Position numbers and translations under genes: made by a program
Notes under the pieces: generated by a model
Told to the model about the DNA's origin: nothing
The model's input: the letters and a program-made list of their open reading frames with translations, nothing else
Databases searched by the model: none
DNA from: Azolla caroliniana
Taxonomy: Eukaryota; Polypodiophyta
Length of the DNA: 64,000 bases
Assembly (NCBI GenBank): GCA_043228905.1
Contig: JBHGNT010000012.1
Span: 6,572,001-6,636,000, forward strand
Reading direction: 5' to 3'
Part shown: positions 21,300 through 32,904 of the stretch, piece by piece
Position numbering within the stretch: the first letter of the stretch is position 1
How the letters are laid out: each line of letters begins with the position of its first letter

Positions 21300-23690
21300 A
21301 TAGTCTATAGAGCTCATGTTCAAACAAGGCATAATTGTCTTCAACCAAAGAATCAAATCCATTAACCCATGTTGTTTAAATAGTATTTGTGATGTATATT
21401 CTTGTCAGATTGTTGATCGTGGAAAAGCTTGATATAGCAAGAACAAGTCGACAATGAACTTGAATATATATATATATTATAAATTTTTGTTGAATGAACT
21501 TGATTACAATGCTTGATAAATGATACCTCAATACAAGGCATGACAACATAAGGGATTTTGATATAAGATTACACTACAATAAAATACCTGCATGCATGAA
21601 TGGATAACCTAAAAGCTCAAGATCTCAAATGACACTGGCTCACATTAGTGTAAACAAGAGGGCTTGGAGAAATATAGTACTACACGCCACATTAAAATAA
21701 GCATAATGAGAATCTTCTACAAGAAAGCAAAAGGGAGGGTAGAACCTATAATCAAACGAGTTCTAGAATATTCTAGAAAAGTTTAGGGTCTTTCATGTTT
21801 TTGACAAGACCTATTTATGAAAGGCAATACGAGCTCAAAGCTAAGTTTGGGTTGAGAAAGCAACACATAGTTGAGCCCATAACTATTGAACACTTCTTCG
21901 ACCAATAAAGTATCTCATGTTAGGTAAACTCCACAAAGTATAATAGGAACCCCTTTTATTCCCATAGCCATCCTCTATTTTTCTAGGCAAATTTGTGTTC
22001 TTTTCTAGTATTCCTTGGCATCACTCTTAAGTCACGAATGGTGAACAAAAAGTGTGTGTCTTTGAATAAGAAAATAAAAGCTTTTCTGATTCAATATTTT
22101 GCCTACTATGGTTTGTATATGTGTAAGGCAATGTTGTATTGTGTTCAAAACTAGTATAACATAAATAAATTACAAAGCCATGTATGATACACAATCACTT
22201 CAAACACTTTTTCGACTCAATGTTTTGCATAGTATCGTTCATTAGCAATTTTGTTTACATTACAATATAAAGGCAAAAAGCAATTATTTCAAAGCCAAAA
22301 TCTCAATGGTTTTTTATTTGTGAGCATGACATGCAATGCTTCATGTTGTTTTTTGAGTTATTTTGGCAATGTCTTGCTTGTTACACTCTATCTCTCATGG
22401 TGTGTAAAGTTTACACTTCTCGATTTGCATAAATATTTTGGTTCCTTGGTGCTTTTCTATTTTACCATTTCCTTGTGACATGCAAGGTTTGAACTTGTAC
22501 GTTTCAAATGAAAGCCATCCGAATACAATGCTTGTACTTTCTAAGATGGATGTTATACATGAAAACAAAACATTTAAAGGAAAGTTAATTAGAATGCTCA
22601 AGCTACACAAATCTCAATTGTCTTCTTCTTTGCATTTGTTTGTAAGATGGGCCTAATAAAAGCTAGTGCTTGTTAAATCTTGGCGGCTTTTTTTCTTTTT
22701 GATCCTCGATGGGTCTTATTACACAATGGGTAGGAAAATGCATCACATTGTGGATGAAGAAAACCCTTTGACACCTCAGGTTTCATATGAATCATAGTGG
22801 ATAGCATACTCCCTCCCTCTCTCTCAACAGCTAATGAAAACAAAAGAGGATTTCCTCTTCCACCCTAGATGATTTCCAATAAAGGTACTCCAAGCACAAG
22901 ATGGTGGGCCTAGATATAAATAAGAAAACGAAACTAGTGTGAATCCACCTTTTGAAGTATGAGACTTTCGGTTGAGTCAAAACGTTCCTCTTCTTTCCTT
23001 TTGCAATAGGGTGGTTCTTGTGGCTCAACAAGTAGAATTCCTGCTTTGCAATGAGAGTTGCCAATGAGCCAAGTTGCGGATTTGGAAGAGGCATTGACAA
23101 GGCTAGCGTTTGAACCTAATTAAATGTGATCATTACTACATTTGCATAAATGCTCATGAAAATTGGTGGTAAACCGTAAGTTATCTTTGTGTAAAAGTTC
23201 CTACACTTCATAGAAACTTAATGTTAATATAGCTAACACTTTAGACAATTATTTCCAATGGAATAATTGTGGTTTTTGTATGAAATACAACAAATAGGTA
23301 CATTAAAAACATGAGTACAGTATGTGTATATACGCACATAAAACTACAAAAACATTCGTTGTACTGAAAAGAGATATTGACTTGTTGGCAATTATTGAGA
23401 AAAAGGTTTTGGAGTGCCAAGGAACATGCGAGTGAGTGCATGAGTGACTTCACTCTATAATGGGGTCATAGTGTGGATTTTTCTCACCTATGCATTCAGT
23501 GCCATGGTTTTGCGAGAGTGTGTTCACCAAGGAGAGCGTAGGTTGAATCACATAGTATGGCTTCTTCTTGCCACACCATACTTAACCACGTGTTATTGTG
23601 CACTCGTGGGGTTGCAGATCCTCCCACTCAGAATCCAAACCTCTTGTAGCCGATGGTACTTAACTAATGGATTGTCTCTTATAATGCATT
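21300..23690. other. Stretch without recognisable genes
   Basis: AT-rich sequence with short chance frames only. No splice-consistent exon of a family I know was found on either strand. Confidence 0.5.
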
Positions 23691-23814
23691 TAGCTTACCC
23701 TAGTGGTTAAGTTTAAAAGTTAGACTATTAAATAGTCTACCCTAAGTGTTGGGTTTGAGACCCAATTTTCTCACCTCTCTATTACTTCGTGGAGATCCTC
23801 TTAATTTAATAGAG

Positions 23815-24220
23815 GATGCCAATGTGGGAATGTAAGGGTTGAACCCATGGACAAACTAAGTTGTGCATTCATATGGGCTCTTCCTTTCCTATCTTGTTTT
23901 TTATATTGTAATTAGCTTACCCTATTGGTAAGTTGTTACACTACGAGCCACTACCAAATTTTACTCACCTCTCTATTATAGATACTTCACACATATCTCT
24001 TAATTTACTAGATGCCAATGTGGGAATGTAAGGGTTGAACCCATGGACAAACTAAGTTGTGCATTCATATGGGCTCTTCCTTTCCTATCTTGTTTTTTAT
24101 ATTGTAATTAGCTTACCCTATTGGTAAGTTGTTACACTACGAGCCACTACCATATTTTACTCACCTCTCTATTATAGATACTTCACACATATCTCTTAAT
24201 TCACTAGATGCCACTGTGAA
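23815..24220. repeat. 196-bp tandem duplication carrying tRNA-like remnants
   Basis: GATGCCAATGTGGGAATGTA starts at 23815 and 24011, and a third partial start lies at 24207. The two full copies are almost identical. Each contains GGGTTGAACCCATG, the complement of a B box, and the first two have lost the middle of the tRNA-like region. Confidence 0.92.
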
Positions 24221-24289
24221 ATGTAGGGGTTGAACCCATGACCTCTTGGTCTCCATTGGGCAACGTTACCAACTGAGCTACATCCATCT

Positions 24290-24295
<6 letters not shown>
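24220..24295 (-). repeat. tRNA-derived SINE-like head with A and B boxes
   Basis: On the minus strand it reads GTAGCTCAGTTGGTAACG (A box) and, about 35 bp later, GGGTTCAACCCC (B box). These are the internal promoter elements of RNA polymerase III genes. A cloverleaf acceptor stem with discriminator is not evident, so it is a tRNA-derived repeat rather than a functional tRNA. A CT microsatellite (24296-24327) and the 215-bp repeat copy 2 follow. Confidence 0.75.
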
Positions 24296-24326
<31 letters not shown>

Positions 24327-24334
<8 letters not shown>

Positions 24335-24545
24335 GATCATATTCGACCATGCTTTCCACATCTCTTCGATCGAGCCGAATCCTTGCCCGAATTTCTCTCA
24401 CAACCACAATGTGCACTCTCAATTGCAACATTCATTGGTAAAGTTCTTGAACATCAAGAGTCGCTACTCACCTTCACACGTATCACGTGAAATGTAATAT
24501 TTTTGGTCTCATAGGTCATGTTTGACCTCCGAAGAAGATAATATA
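24327..24545. repeat. Interspersed repeat, copy 2 (also at 6125-6345)
   Basis: Matches 6125-6345 with moderate divergence from GCCTTTGATCATATTCGACC to the CCTCCGAAGA end. Confidence 0.85.
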
Positions 24546-24565
24546 ATCTATCTATCTATCTCTGG

Positions 24566-24623
24566 AATGTAGGGGTTGAACCCATGATCTTATGGTCTCC
24601 ATTGCTCTAGCTACATCCATATC

Positions 24624-24625
<2 letters not shown>
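24566..24625 (-). repeat. tRNA-like SINE head, truncated unit
   Basis: Contains the B-box complement GGGGTTGAACCCATGA and CTAGCTACATCCATAT, again followed by a CT microsatellite (24627-24656). Confidence 0.7.
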
Positions 24626-24654
<29 letters not shown>

Positions 24655-24658
<4 letters not shown>

Positions 24659-25215
24659 CGCAACGAGGTTGAATATTCGGCGTTGTTTCTATTTGACCTG
24701 AAACCGATTGATCTAGCCATGAGTAGGTTGAATCGAGCTCTCCACCGAGGCCTTAGAGGACCGAACTCACGTATGTGGCAAAATACGGGGATGACTCTTG
24801 GCTAGGGGTGAATCAAAGAGCTACGACTCCGTTGTTCCTTTGTTGAAGTCTGAAGGACCACAAGAAGAGGGAAAAGGAGTCCTCCTCTGGCCTTTCGCCC
24901 CACAAGCGTGAGAACGCTTTTTCAATAACTAGCTCATAACGGTGAAACTGGCTTACCCTTTGAGAGTAATGCCCACACCGTGGGAAGTCGTGAAAGCTTC
25001 TCTCCCTTTATTGCGGTCGAGTGCCCCAGCAAGCAAGCATGCCCTCAACGACGAGGAATAAAGTGGGTCAGCCCCCAAGATGAAAGTAGGTGAAGTTTGG
25101 TAGGCGATTAGCTAATGCCAACCCGGCTTCAACAAGCAAGCAAGAATGCGCCAGGATAGGTGCCCCGGGACCAACACTTAAACAATCCAGGGTCCCACCA
25201 CCAAAAGGTCTTGTT
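24655..25215. other. Insert of different base composition, possibly organelle-derived
   Basis: This block is noticeably more GC-rich than its surroundings and lacks nuclear repeat landmarks. Phrases such as AGCAAGCAAGCATGCC and the text around 24890-25010 remind me of plant mitochondrial intergenic DNA. I cannot name a gene in it. It sits between two tRNA-like repeat groups. Confidence 0.3.
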
Positions 25216-25383
25216 CCCACTGTCCTTGTTGCTTTATGTTGCATTCCAGAACCACCCCATCAATTCATCTATGCATGTAGAAATAACTATTTGTTACTCT
25301 AAGCTTCAACATGCCTTTCTTGAGTAATCTCGAATCCCTTTGCACGTGCCATCTCTTCCTCTCTCTCTCTCTCTCTCTCTCTC

Positions 25384-25745
25384 ATGTAGGGGGTTGAACT
25401 CATCACCTAATGATCTCCATTGGACAACCATTGCCAACTTAAGTTGCATCCATATGGGCGCTTCCTCGCTCTCTCGAATGTAGGGGATGAACCCATCACC
25501 TAATGATCTCCATTGGGCAACCTTTGCCAACTTAAGTTGCATCCATATGGGCGCTTGCTCACACTCTAGAATGTAGGGGTTGAACCCATCACCTCATGGT
25601 CTCCATTGGGCAACCTTTGCGAACTAAGTTGCATCCATATGAGCTCTGCCTTTCTCTCTCGGTGTGGAATGTAGGGGTTGAACCCATGACCTTATGGTCT
25701 CCGTTGGGCAACCTTTACCATCTAAGTTGCATCCATATGGACACT
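25384..25745 (-). repeat. Four tandem tRNA-like SINE heads
   Basis: Units start near 25384, 25476, 25569 and 25667, a period of about 92-98 bp. Each has AATGTAGGGG, a B-box complement (GGTTGAACCCAT or variant), TGGTCTCCATTGGGCAACC (or close) and AAGTTGCATCCATATG. They are separated by short CT-rich spacers. The A-box side has drifted from the better-preserved copy at 24220-24295. Confidence 0.85.
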
Positions 25746-26050
25746 CTATCTCTCTCCCCCCCCTCTCTCTCTCTTGTGTGTCCTCGTGAAACCTAACGTT
25801 GTTATTGCCAATGTGCTCAGACCATGCATGGGTTCTCAAAGCGCTCGCAGCGTTGCGGGAACCCTAAATAGTTTTGAGAGAAAGATTGGAGAATGGAGAA
25901 TGGAGAATGGCGATGGTGGCCATCTCTCCGAAGGGCAAGGCGAACAAGGCCCGGGCGGGGGCACAAAATGCTACTGCTTGTTTGTCTATCTGGTTGTTTG
26001 TTGTGGGCATATATATACATACACACATATATGTACATATATATGATGAG

Positions 26051-26398
26051 ATGTGTTATGTGGAGTGGAAGACACAAGACAAAAGACAGAAGACAAAGAC
26101 AAAGACAGAAGACAGAAGACAAAGAAGACAAAGACAGAAGACAAAGACAAAGAAAAGACAGAGAAAGAAGAGAAACAGAGCAGCTGCAGGGAGTGAATGT
26201 CAGAGAAAACCTTTACCTCCATTTCTCTCCTCTCTTTCTGTTTGGGAAGGGAGTGAGTGGAGTCAGTCCACAACGGAAACTATCGATCGACAGGAACAAA
26301 AACACCCACACACACAAGAATCCTCAGAGAAACACCCACACAGAGAGATAGATCGATAGATAGATAGATAGATAGATAGAGAGAGATTGTGTGTGTGT

Positions 26399-26453
<55 letters not shown>

Positions 26454-26550
26454 CTTCACCCCTTCCTCCCCTTTGCTTTCTTTTCTGCTCCTTTTTATCA
26501 CTCCTTTTTTGCCCCTCCTTCCTTCCTCCCTCCAACTTAACTGTTAAACT
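26051..26550 (+). promoter_or_regulatory. Repeat-rich leader/upstream region of the FLA gene
   Basis: Contains an AGACAAAGACAGA repeat (26070-26175), a GATA run (26345-26375) and a CT run (26401-26450) that ends 100 bp before the ATG. TATA-like sequence ATATATACATACACACATAT lies at about 26008-26040. Long CT-rich leaders also precede the other host genes here. Confidence 0.4.
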
Positions 26551-27930
26551 ATGGGGATGGGGGGTCTAGGTCTAGGTCTATCCTCTTCTTCTTCTTCTTC
26601 TTCTTCCTCCTTTCCCTTCATCTTCATCTTCTTCTTTTGCCCCTGCCTCTGCCTCTGCCTCTCCGACCCCCAGCAGAACATAACCCTAATCCTCTCCTCC
26701 TTCCCATCCTTCTCCCTCTTCAACCGCCTGCTCTCCTCCACCAATGTGGCATCGGAGATAAACTCCCGGACCTCCATAACCGTCCTCTCCCCCGACGACG
26801 ATGCGCTGTCCCCTCTCTTGGCGGGATACGAGGGGGGAGGCATCCCATTCCAACAGATCTCTGACACCCTCCGCTACCACGTGCTCCTCGAATACATGGA
26901 CATCTCCTCCATGAGGGCCCGCCCGCCCGCCCAATTGGTTACTACCCTCTACCAGACCACGGGCCGCGCCGCCGGCCAATTGGGCTGGGTCAGCCTCTCA
27001 CTCCAGCCTGATGGCAATGTAGGCATCGGCCTCCCCTTCCCGGGCAATTCACCCCCGAATTCTACCGTCTTGCCCACCCCTCTCCGCCTCTTCCCTTACA
27101 ATATAAGTGTCCTGCAGATCGATCGGGCCCTCGTCCCACCCCAGCTCGCCCGATCCCCTCCCCCTCCCTTCCCACCCATCAATATAACTGATGCGCTCGT
27201 CCGACAAGGCAAGTTCAACACCTTTGTGGCCTTCTTGCAAGCCACGGGGGTCGACCTAATCTTCCAAGACAGCGAGAGCAAAGAAGGCATCACGATCTTC
27301 GCCCCGGCCGACGAGGCCTTCGCGGGCTTGCCCGCTTCCTCGCTCCAGAAGCTCACGGCGCAAGAGAAGATCCTGGTGCTCGAGTACCACGCGCTCAACA
27401 CGTACTATGCACTCGGGACATTGAAGGAGTTCAAGAACCCAGCCGCGCCCACGGTCGCGACCTCGGATCCGAGGAGTGGTGGGGCGGGCCAATTCACCGT
27501 GAACATTACAAGTGTGGGAGGGGTGTTTACTATATACACGGGGGTGGTTGCCGCCCCGGTGGTGGGGACTATACTCGAAGAGAAGCCCGTATCTATCTTC
27601 ATCATCAACAAAGTGCTGCTACCCAAGTCAATCTTTGGAGGAGGAGAAAGGCCATCAACAATGCCACCATCTCCTCCTACTCAAGGGCTTGTCACCACTT
27701 CTCCTCCTCCTCCTCCTCCATTCTCACCGCCTCTTATTCTAGAGGTACCGCCACCATCGGCTTCTTTCTCTACTCTCCCACCTCCGGCATTGAGATTAGA
27801 CCCATCTTCACCAAAGCCTACTCCACAAGGGGTGTCAGCCTCTGGGGCTCTGGTTAACACCACCATGCCCACCGCATCTATTCTTTTTGCCCTCCTCTTC
27901 TTGCTCTACATGTTGGTCATATGGCATTGA
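26551..27930 (+). CDS. FLA: Fasciclin-like arabinogalactan protein (FLA1/2/8/10-type), GPI-anchored
   Basis: The single-exon gene has 459 codons. FLAs are cell-surface/wall glycoproteins whose FAS1 domains and arabinogalactan chains serve in adhesion and wall integrity. Residues 1-38 form a signal peptide after an unusual Ser run (11-20). FAS1 domain 1 spans about 42-195: H1 TSITVLSPDDDAL at 75-86, and the His-containing motif LRYHVLLEY at 107-115. FAS1 domain 2 spans about 210-365: ITIFAPADEAF at 247-257, LVLEYHALNTYYALGTLK at 275-292, and INKVLLPKSIFG at 352-363. A Pro/Ser-rich AGP stretch (369-425) and a hydrophobic C-terminus (441-457) follow, consistent with GPI anchoring. N-glycosylation sites include NIT (43, 211, 318) and NIS (184). 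LYQTTG and PYNISVLQI favour the two-FAS1 FLA8/10 group. The ATG at 26551 is the first in frame. Confidence 0.93.
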   Translation: MGMGGLGLGLSSSSSSSSSSFPFIFIFFFCPCLCLCLSDPQQNITLILSSFPSFSLFNRLLSSTNVASEINSRTSITVLSPDDDALSPLLAGYEGGGIPFQQISDTLRYHVLLEYMDISSMRARPPAQLVTTLYQTTGRAAGQLGWVSLSLQPDGNVGIGLPFPGNSPPNSTVLPTPLRLFPYNISVLQIDRALVPPQLARSPPPPFPPINITDALVRQGKFNTFVAFLQATGVDLIFQDSESKEGITIFAPADEAFAGLPASSLQKLTAQEKILVLEYHALNTYYALGTLKEFKNPAAPTVATSDPRSGGAGQFTVNITSVGGVFTIYTGVVAAPVVGTILEEKPVSIFIINKVLLPKSIFGGGERPSTMPPSPPTQGLVTTSPPPPPPFSPPLILEVPPPSASFSTLPPPALRLDPSSPKPTPQGVSASGALVNTTMPTASILFALLFLLYMLVIWH

Positions 27931-30000
27931 TGGATTCAAAATGATGTTTCTACACATCATAACAATCCCAATGCTCTAATACTATTTCTTATTCTATACA
28001 AACACACCCAACATATATTTAGGTAGGTAGACACATATCTCCAATTTACAATAGAGAGAGAGAGAGAGAGAGAACAGAGAGCCAATACCATCCCATTTTA
28101 CTTCTACTATTTCTATACCTCTTTGAGGTAAGAAATTTAGTTGATAGAACAAGATCAGACAACACATCATATATATATATATTTAGATTGAAGAACAAAA
28201 GACAGGAAACGATTGTACTACTATTTATCCTTTGGTGTACAAAACCCACTCATTTTTTTGTTTAGTTTCCTGTTTATTTGGCTCAATTAGCCAGCTTGTT
28301 GATCTTGAGAAAAATGAATTTGATCCGTGGATGGTGGTGCTTCTTATTATATTCTTGACATTATCTTTCCCAACTATCTATACATATAGATGTTTATGTC
28401 GTCTCATCTTGCAGTTTAATGCATTTTGCATATATGTACGTTGGCTTATAGTTTGAAGAGGATAGAAGTGTTTCCCAAATGTTTAAAGGGATTTTTTTAA
28501 GGGCCATCTTGTATGTAACCATACACTTTTTCTTTCTTTTAAATGAAAAAAGTTTCCATCAGGTAGGTCAAAAAAGATTTGATTGGTTTGTGATGGTGTG
28601 GCACATGCATCATTAGGCATGAAGAGAGAAGGCCTTGTTTCATAAAATGAGCCGGGCCACCAAAAGTGGTGAATTAGTGTTCCTTCATGTCTGTAGACTG
28701 TGAAGTTACTCACAAGTTGGCATAAAACATTTTCTTCCTTTTTGCATAAAAGAGAAGGTCAACCAAGATAACATCTCAATTCATAACAAGCCAAAGGTGT
28801 AAACAGAGTAGTGGATGATATAGTGGGGTTTAATCCCTCTTCATTTATTCATAACGTGTGGGACTTTCACATGTTTGAATTGAATAAAAAAATCTGTCTC
28901 ATGTCATACCAAATTGGATATTTATTTCTCTCAACTCTTCTGTGTTCATACTATTCTCTAACAAGACATTACACACATAAAGCACAGCATCAAAGTAAGG
29001 TACACCTAATATACACATCTTATCTCCACATGTCATGGTTGCTAATGACATCCACAACAGCAAAACTATGGTTTGAGAAAGAAGTAATTAATCAAAGGTA
29101 GAACAGTGCAGCAATCTTGGTTATTATGAAACATGAATCCATCAGAGATAACGTACATTGCATATCCAAGCAACAAATCCTATGCTAAGCTCATTGTAAA
29201 CATAAACGTTTGTGTTCTCTCTAATTTAGATATCACTCACACAATTGTAATTACTGCTTTCTGTTTTTGACAATGGAAACTTGACATTTGACATTTTTCT
29301 GCTGAAAATATGGCTTACAGATTCCATTTCCACAAAGACCTGCTTGAATTAAATGCAGCGATAACGAATGGGGTATTGTTTGTACTTGTAATGGTGCTTT
29401 ACAAATTCCATAGGCCTTCACAAAGTTTGAAGATCAAATTACATCAAAACTAATGTATTTTGAGATTGTTCAGAAATGTTTCACGAGTACATTGCAAGGA
29501 ACAATAAATGTTTAAGAATGTACAGTTAAACTAAGTGGAGTGTTGGTATATTATTTCTTAAAAAGTTGGAGCAGCTCTATATACCGAGCATGCTTTCAAG
29601 AGATCTCGGGATTGATGAGCGGTTTATATCTCCTTTGTCTTCTTTGCATATATTTATAGCTTTACAGAAAGGATTTGCTATAGATTTCTCATCCATTATA
29701 ACACCACTACGCTGACTGCTACAGTTAGTCATACAAAGCTTCTTCAGAAGCTTAGGGTTTTACCTCAATATTGTTTATTGAATCAGTTTCTCTAAGAGAA
29801 TATTGGTTATCGCAGGCCACTGATAAATCCTCCCAAGCTTTGATAAATGCATGCATACACATTTTTATATCTTATGACAAGCAATAGATTGTCTTCAATC
29901 ATCTGTAAGTGCATAAAGCAAAATAAATAAAGCCAGATTCAGGTTTACAAATGAAACGTGTTGCAATAGCCAAATGATACCTTATTCTCTTGCACAAATC
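27931..30000. other. Convergent intergenic region between FLA and ATR
   Basis: Holds the 3' ends of both genes and simple repeats (GA run at 28052-28073, TA run near 28170). No further gene seen. Ends at the palindrome at 30002. Confidence 0.5.
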
Positions 30001-30001
30001 A

Positions 30002-30073
30002 TATATCAAACACCAAACTCAGGGCTAGGGCATCTGTACAGATGCCCTAGCCCTGAGTTTGGTGTTTGATATA
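30002..30073. repeat. Perfect 72-bp palindrome (36-bp arms, no spacer)
   Basis: TATATCAAACACCAAACTCA runs to CATCTGT at 30037 and is followed immediately by its exact reverse complement, ACAGATG to TTTGATATA at 30073. Symmetry ends at 30001/30074. It lies 342 bp beyond the ATR stop codon in gene sense. As RNA it would form a 36-bp hairpin, as DNA a cruciform. It is not a Rho-independent terminator, since this is a nuclear genome. Confidence 0.97.
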
Positions 30074-30414
30074 CTGCTCTGTAGACCTAACTTCAGTGTA
30101 CACTGGAAGTGGCATGCAACAAAAATGGTTTGATCAGCTTAATTCACAGGTAGGATTATAAAACTCTTTGTTCAAATACATACAAAATGACCCTCAATGT
30201 GAAAGCAAACAAATCACCCTTCCTGTTCATCCACTGACCTGAAAATCTTTAGATGGATGGAAACGGTTGCACTCTCAGGTAGTTTGTCATACTTCAATAA
30301 TGTGGGGAAAACAACATTTTCAAACTTGTTATCAATTCGCTGATCTACCCAGAGACGCTATAGATTAAATCACAAATATCTATACCAGCAAAGCCACAAT
30401 CTCTCTAACAATCT

Positions 30415-32904
30415 CTAAAACCAAGGCATCCACCAGATGTACATTCTTCCCAAATTTTCATGAGAAACAGCCTCAGCAATCAACTGATTGGCTTGCCCCT
30501 CAACAGAAAGTGGTAAAGAGGGTGCAGCACCAACACCTACTACTACACCTTGCAATCTAGCCTTTATGTTTGCAATGGCCCTCTGCAAAACACTTGGTGA
30601 TTCAGTCACACATTTAATAAAATTAGAGACTTTTGAGGTTACAATCAATCAGATGAAATAAGCTGTGAGATCGATTCCTCATATGCAAAGTGCACAAATT
30701 TGTAATCATATCAATTCAGGAGTATGCACCTAGCTATTTGGCCTTTATTTTAAGAAATCTTCAAATTTACCTGCGCATGTGGGTTTTTTACTTCAACTCC
30801 ACTTGACTTGTGGGACTTGGTCCATTCCACCAGGGGATCATGAATAAATGTCTCAAGCACAGTCATAAGGGTCTCTCGGTTAGCTCTCAGTACAGATAAA
30901 GTTATCTCACACACACATGAAAAGACTCCTTCATAACCTGTGATCCCAAGTCCATCCACCATATTCTGCAAATTGCAATTAATCTACTGATGTAACACAA
31001 ACTCAATGGTATGTACGGAAAAACCTACAATATACACCTGCAGTTTTCTTTCATCTCCTACAAAGGCCATAAGTTTTTGTTGTTTTCCCAAATGGCCTTG
31101 GCCAACCCCCACTGCAGCAATTATAAATGCTATTTGAGCAATACTATTTCAATGTCCTTTTTTGTCACTACTGCAGGTTGACTAGAGGCATTAGGGGAGA
31201 TAAAGAGAAATACAGGGATATTTCGGCAAATTTTTCCAGCATTTATCACAAAAATGTTGATACACGTACCTGCGTCAGCCTAAAGGGGACTAGCTCTGGT
31301 TTTTCCAATTGAAGACCTTTATCAAAAAGACAACTGAAATCCACATGCACACAATCGCCAGTTGTTGAATCAAAAAGAATATTTTCTCCGTGTCGATCAC
31401 CAAGGCCAACAATATGACCAACCATGGACCACACAGCAGTGGTATGAGCATAGGCTATCCGTGACTGAAACCAATTTGCAGGTTCAAAGAATGTATTCAA
31501 AAACCATTTATGAAACACAGGCGGAAACATTGGCAGTATTTCTGTCCGGAATATTTCAACTTCTGACACTTTTCCATGTTTTTCTTTTTCTTCATAGATC
31601 TGTTTTATTGTAGGATTTGTCTTCTGTCGGTCGAATTTCCCACATGAAACATATATATCCTGAAGAATGTGCCTTAAGCCTCTTGTGTGAAGCACCCATT
31701 CAACCATGCCACAATCTTCGGTTAAAGGAATAACAGCAAATGTTCGAATATAAAGCTTCCGCCTCCGACTTCTTGGATCCTTGGAAAGCAATTGGTTGAT
31801 TGTGGTTGTGAACTCCATCATGCGGGCATCTTTTCTCAAATCATCCTTAGGTTTACAAAGAAATGGATATTCTCTGCCATCACTCCCTAAGAGAATCACC
31901 TGAAATGACTCCATTTGCAACAATTTAAGGATATATAACATAGACTTAAGTATGCAAGATATATTTTTATACATATTGATTATGAAAGCTTCAGAAAAAT
32001 AATGAGCAAGGTATTCCTTTATATTTAATTAGCTGATTATAATGTGATTAATCAATCATTCAAGTCCATTTCAATTAACAATTAGAGAATCATAGATTAC
32101 AATTTATATATGCATTTAGCAACCCATAATCATGCTAGACTATAAATCAGGAATCATGGGCCTTAGGAAATTAAAGATACAATTAGGTATGCTAAACCCT
32201 AAAACAAGAATCAGGGGAGGTCTTACAGAAACATAAATTAAAACGCTTGATAATTTTATTTAGCATTGATAAGTAAGTTTTTTGCGTAAGGTAATAAGAT
32301 ATGCATGTTTCTGAAAATCTTCCAATTGAACAAAAGGCACCATTACCTTCTTTGGTCTCTGTAGGGAAGCCAGTATTTCAGCTTCTTCACTTATTCCTGA
32401 AATAGTTGAGTAGTCCCCTGATGAAAAGGGATTATATGATGCATTTGTAAGTCCATCTGCTGGTAATGTAACAGTGAGTGCCCTTTGCACTGGCATGATT
32501 ATTCCTACTGGCATCATTCTTTTCAATAAACCAAATTCGTTTGACAAGGTGATAGTTCGTGCCTTTGCTGAAGGTTGATGAAAACAAAGACGGATCAATT
32601 GATCGATCAGTGAGGCAAACTGAGTGAATAAAGCCTTGACAGATTCTTGTTGCAAACCATTTCTCGCAATCTTAAGGATCTCTGCAGCAGCTAGACGCCT
32701 TGCAGATACTGCAGACTTTGAAACTGCTGCCATTGTCCATAAAGCCTGTTGAGGATAAGCTTGAAGAACAGTGGTGATTATATGCTTCGCAAGGCACACC
32801 ACCTCCTCATTTTTATGGCATATCCTAGAGACTAACTGTGAGAGTGCTGTCAGCCACTGATAAGTAGGAAGATCCTTTAAACAACCTCGCATAATGCTCA
32901 TCAC
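30415..32904 (-). CDS. ATR: ATR exons 12-15 (kinase and FATC)
   Basis: Exon 12 contains SIMRGCLKDLPTYQWLTALS and ISGISEEAEILASLQRPKK. Exon 13 holds the kinase core: KPKDDLRKDARMMEF with the ATP-binding Lys near residue 2422, YIRTFAVIPLTEDCGMVEW, then the catalytic and metal-binding motifs, ending PFRLTQ. Exon 14 begins NMVDGLGITGYEG. Exon 15 encodes FATC and the terminal Trp-Phe. Introns are short (AT-rich, 90-450 bp) and free of obvious transposons. Confidence 0.95.

Noticed and set aside
22831-23100. 89-codon minus ORF as a gene
   Set aside because: No domain, promoter or splice context; composition is like the surrounding non-coding DNA.
24220-24295. Functional tRNA gene
   Set aside because: A and B boxes are present, but the acceptor stem and anticodon arm do not pair well, and the unit is repeated with decay, so a tRNA-derived repeat fits better.
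25874-26359. 161-codon plus ORF upstream of FLA
   Set aside because: Composed largely of AGACAAAGACAGA and CACA repeats, with no family resemblance.
26544-26867. Minus-strand ORF with a glutamate run over the FLA start
   Set aside because: Reverse reading of the FLA signal peptide and Ser run; the plus frame has clear FAS1 domains.
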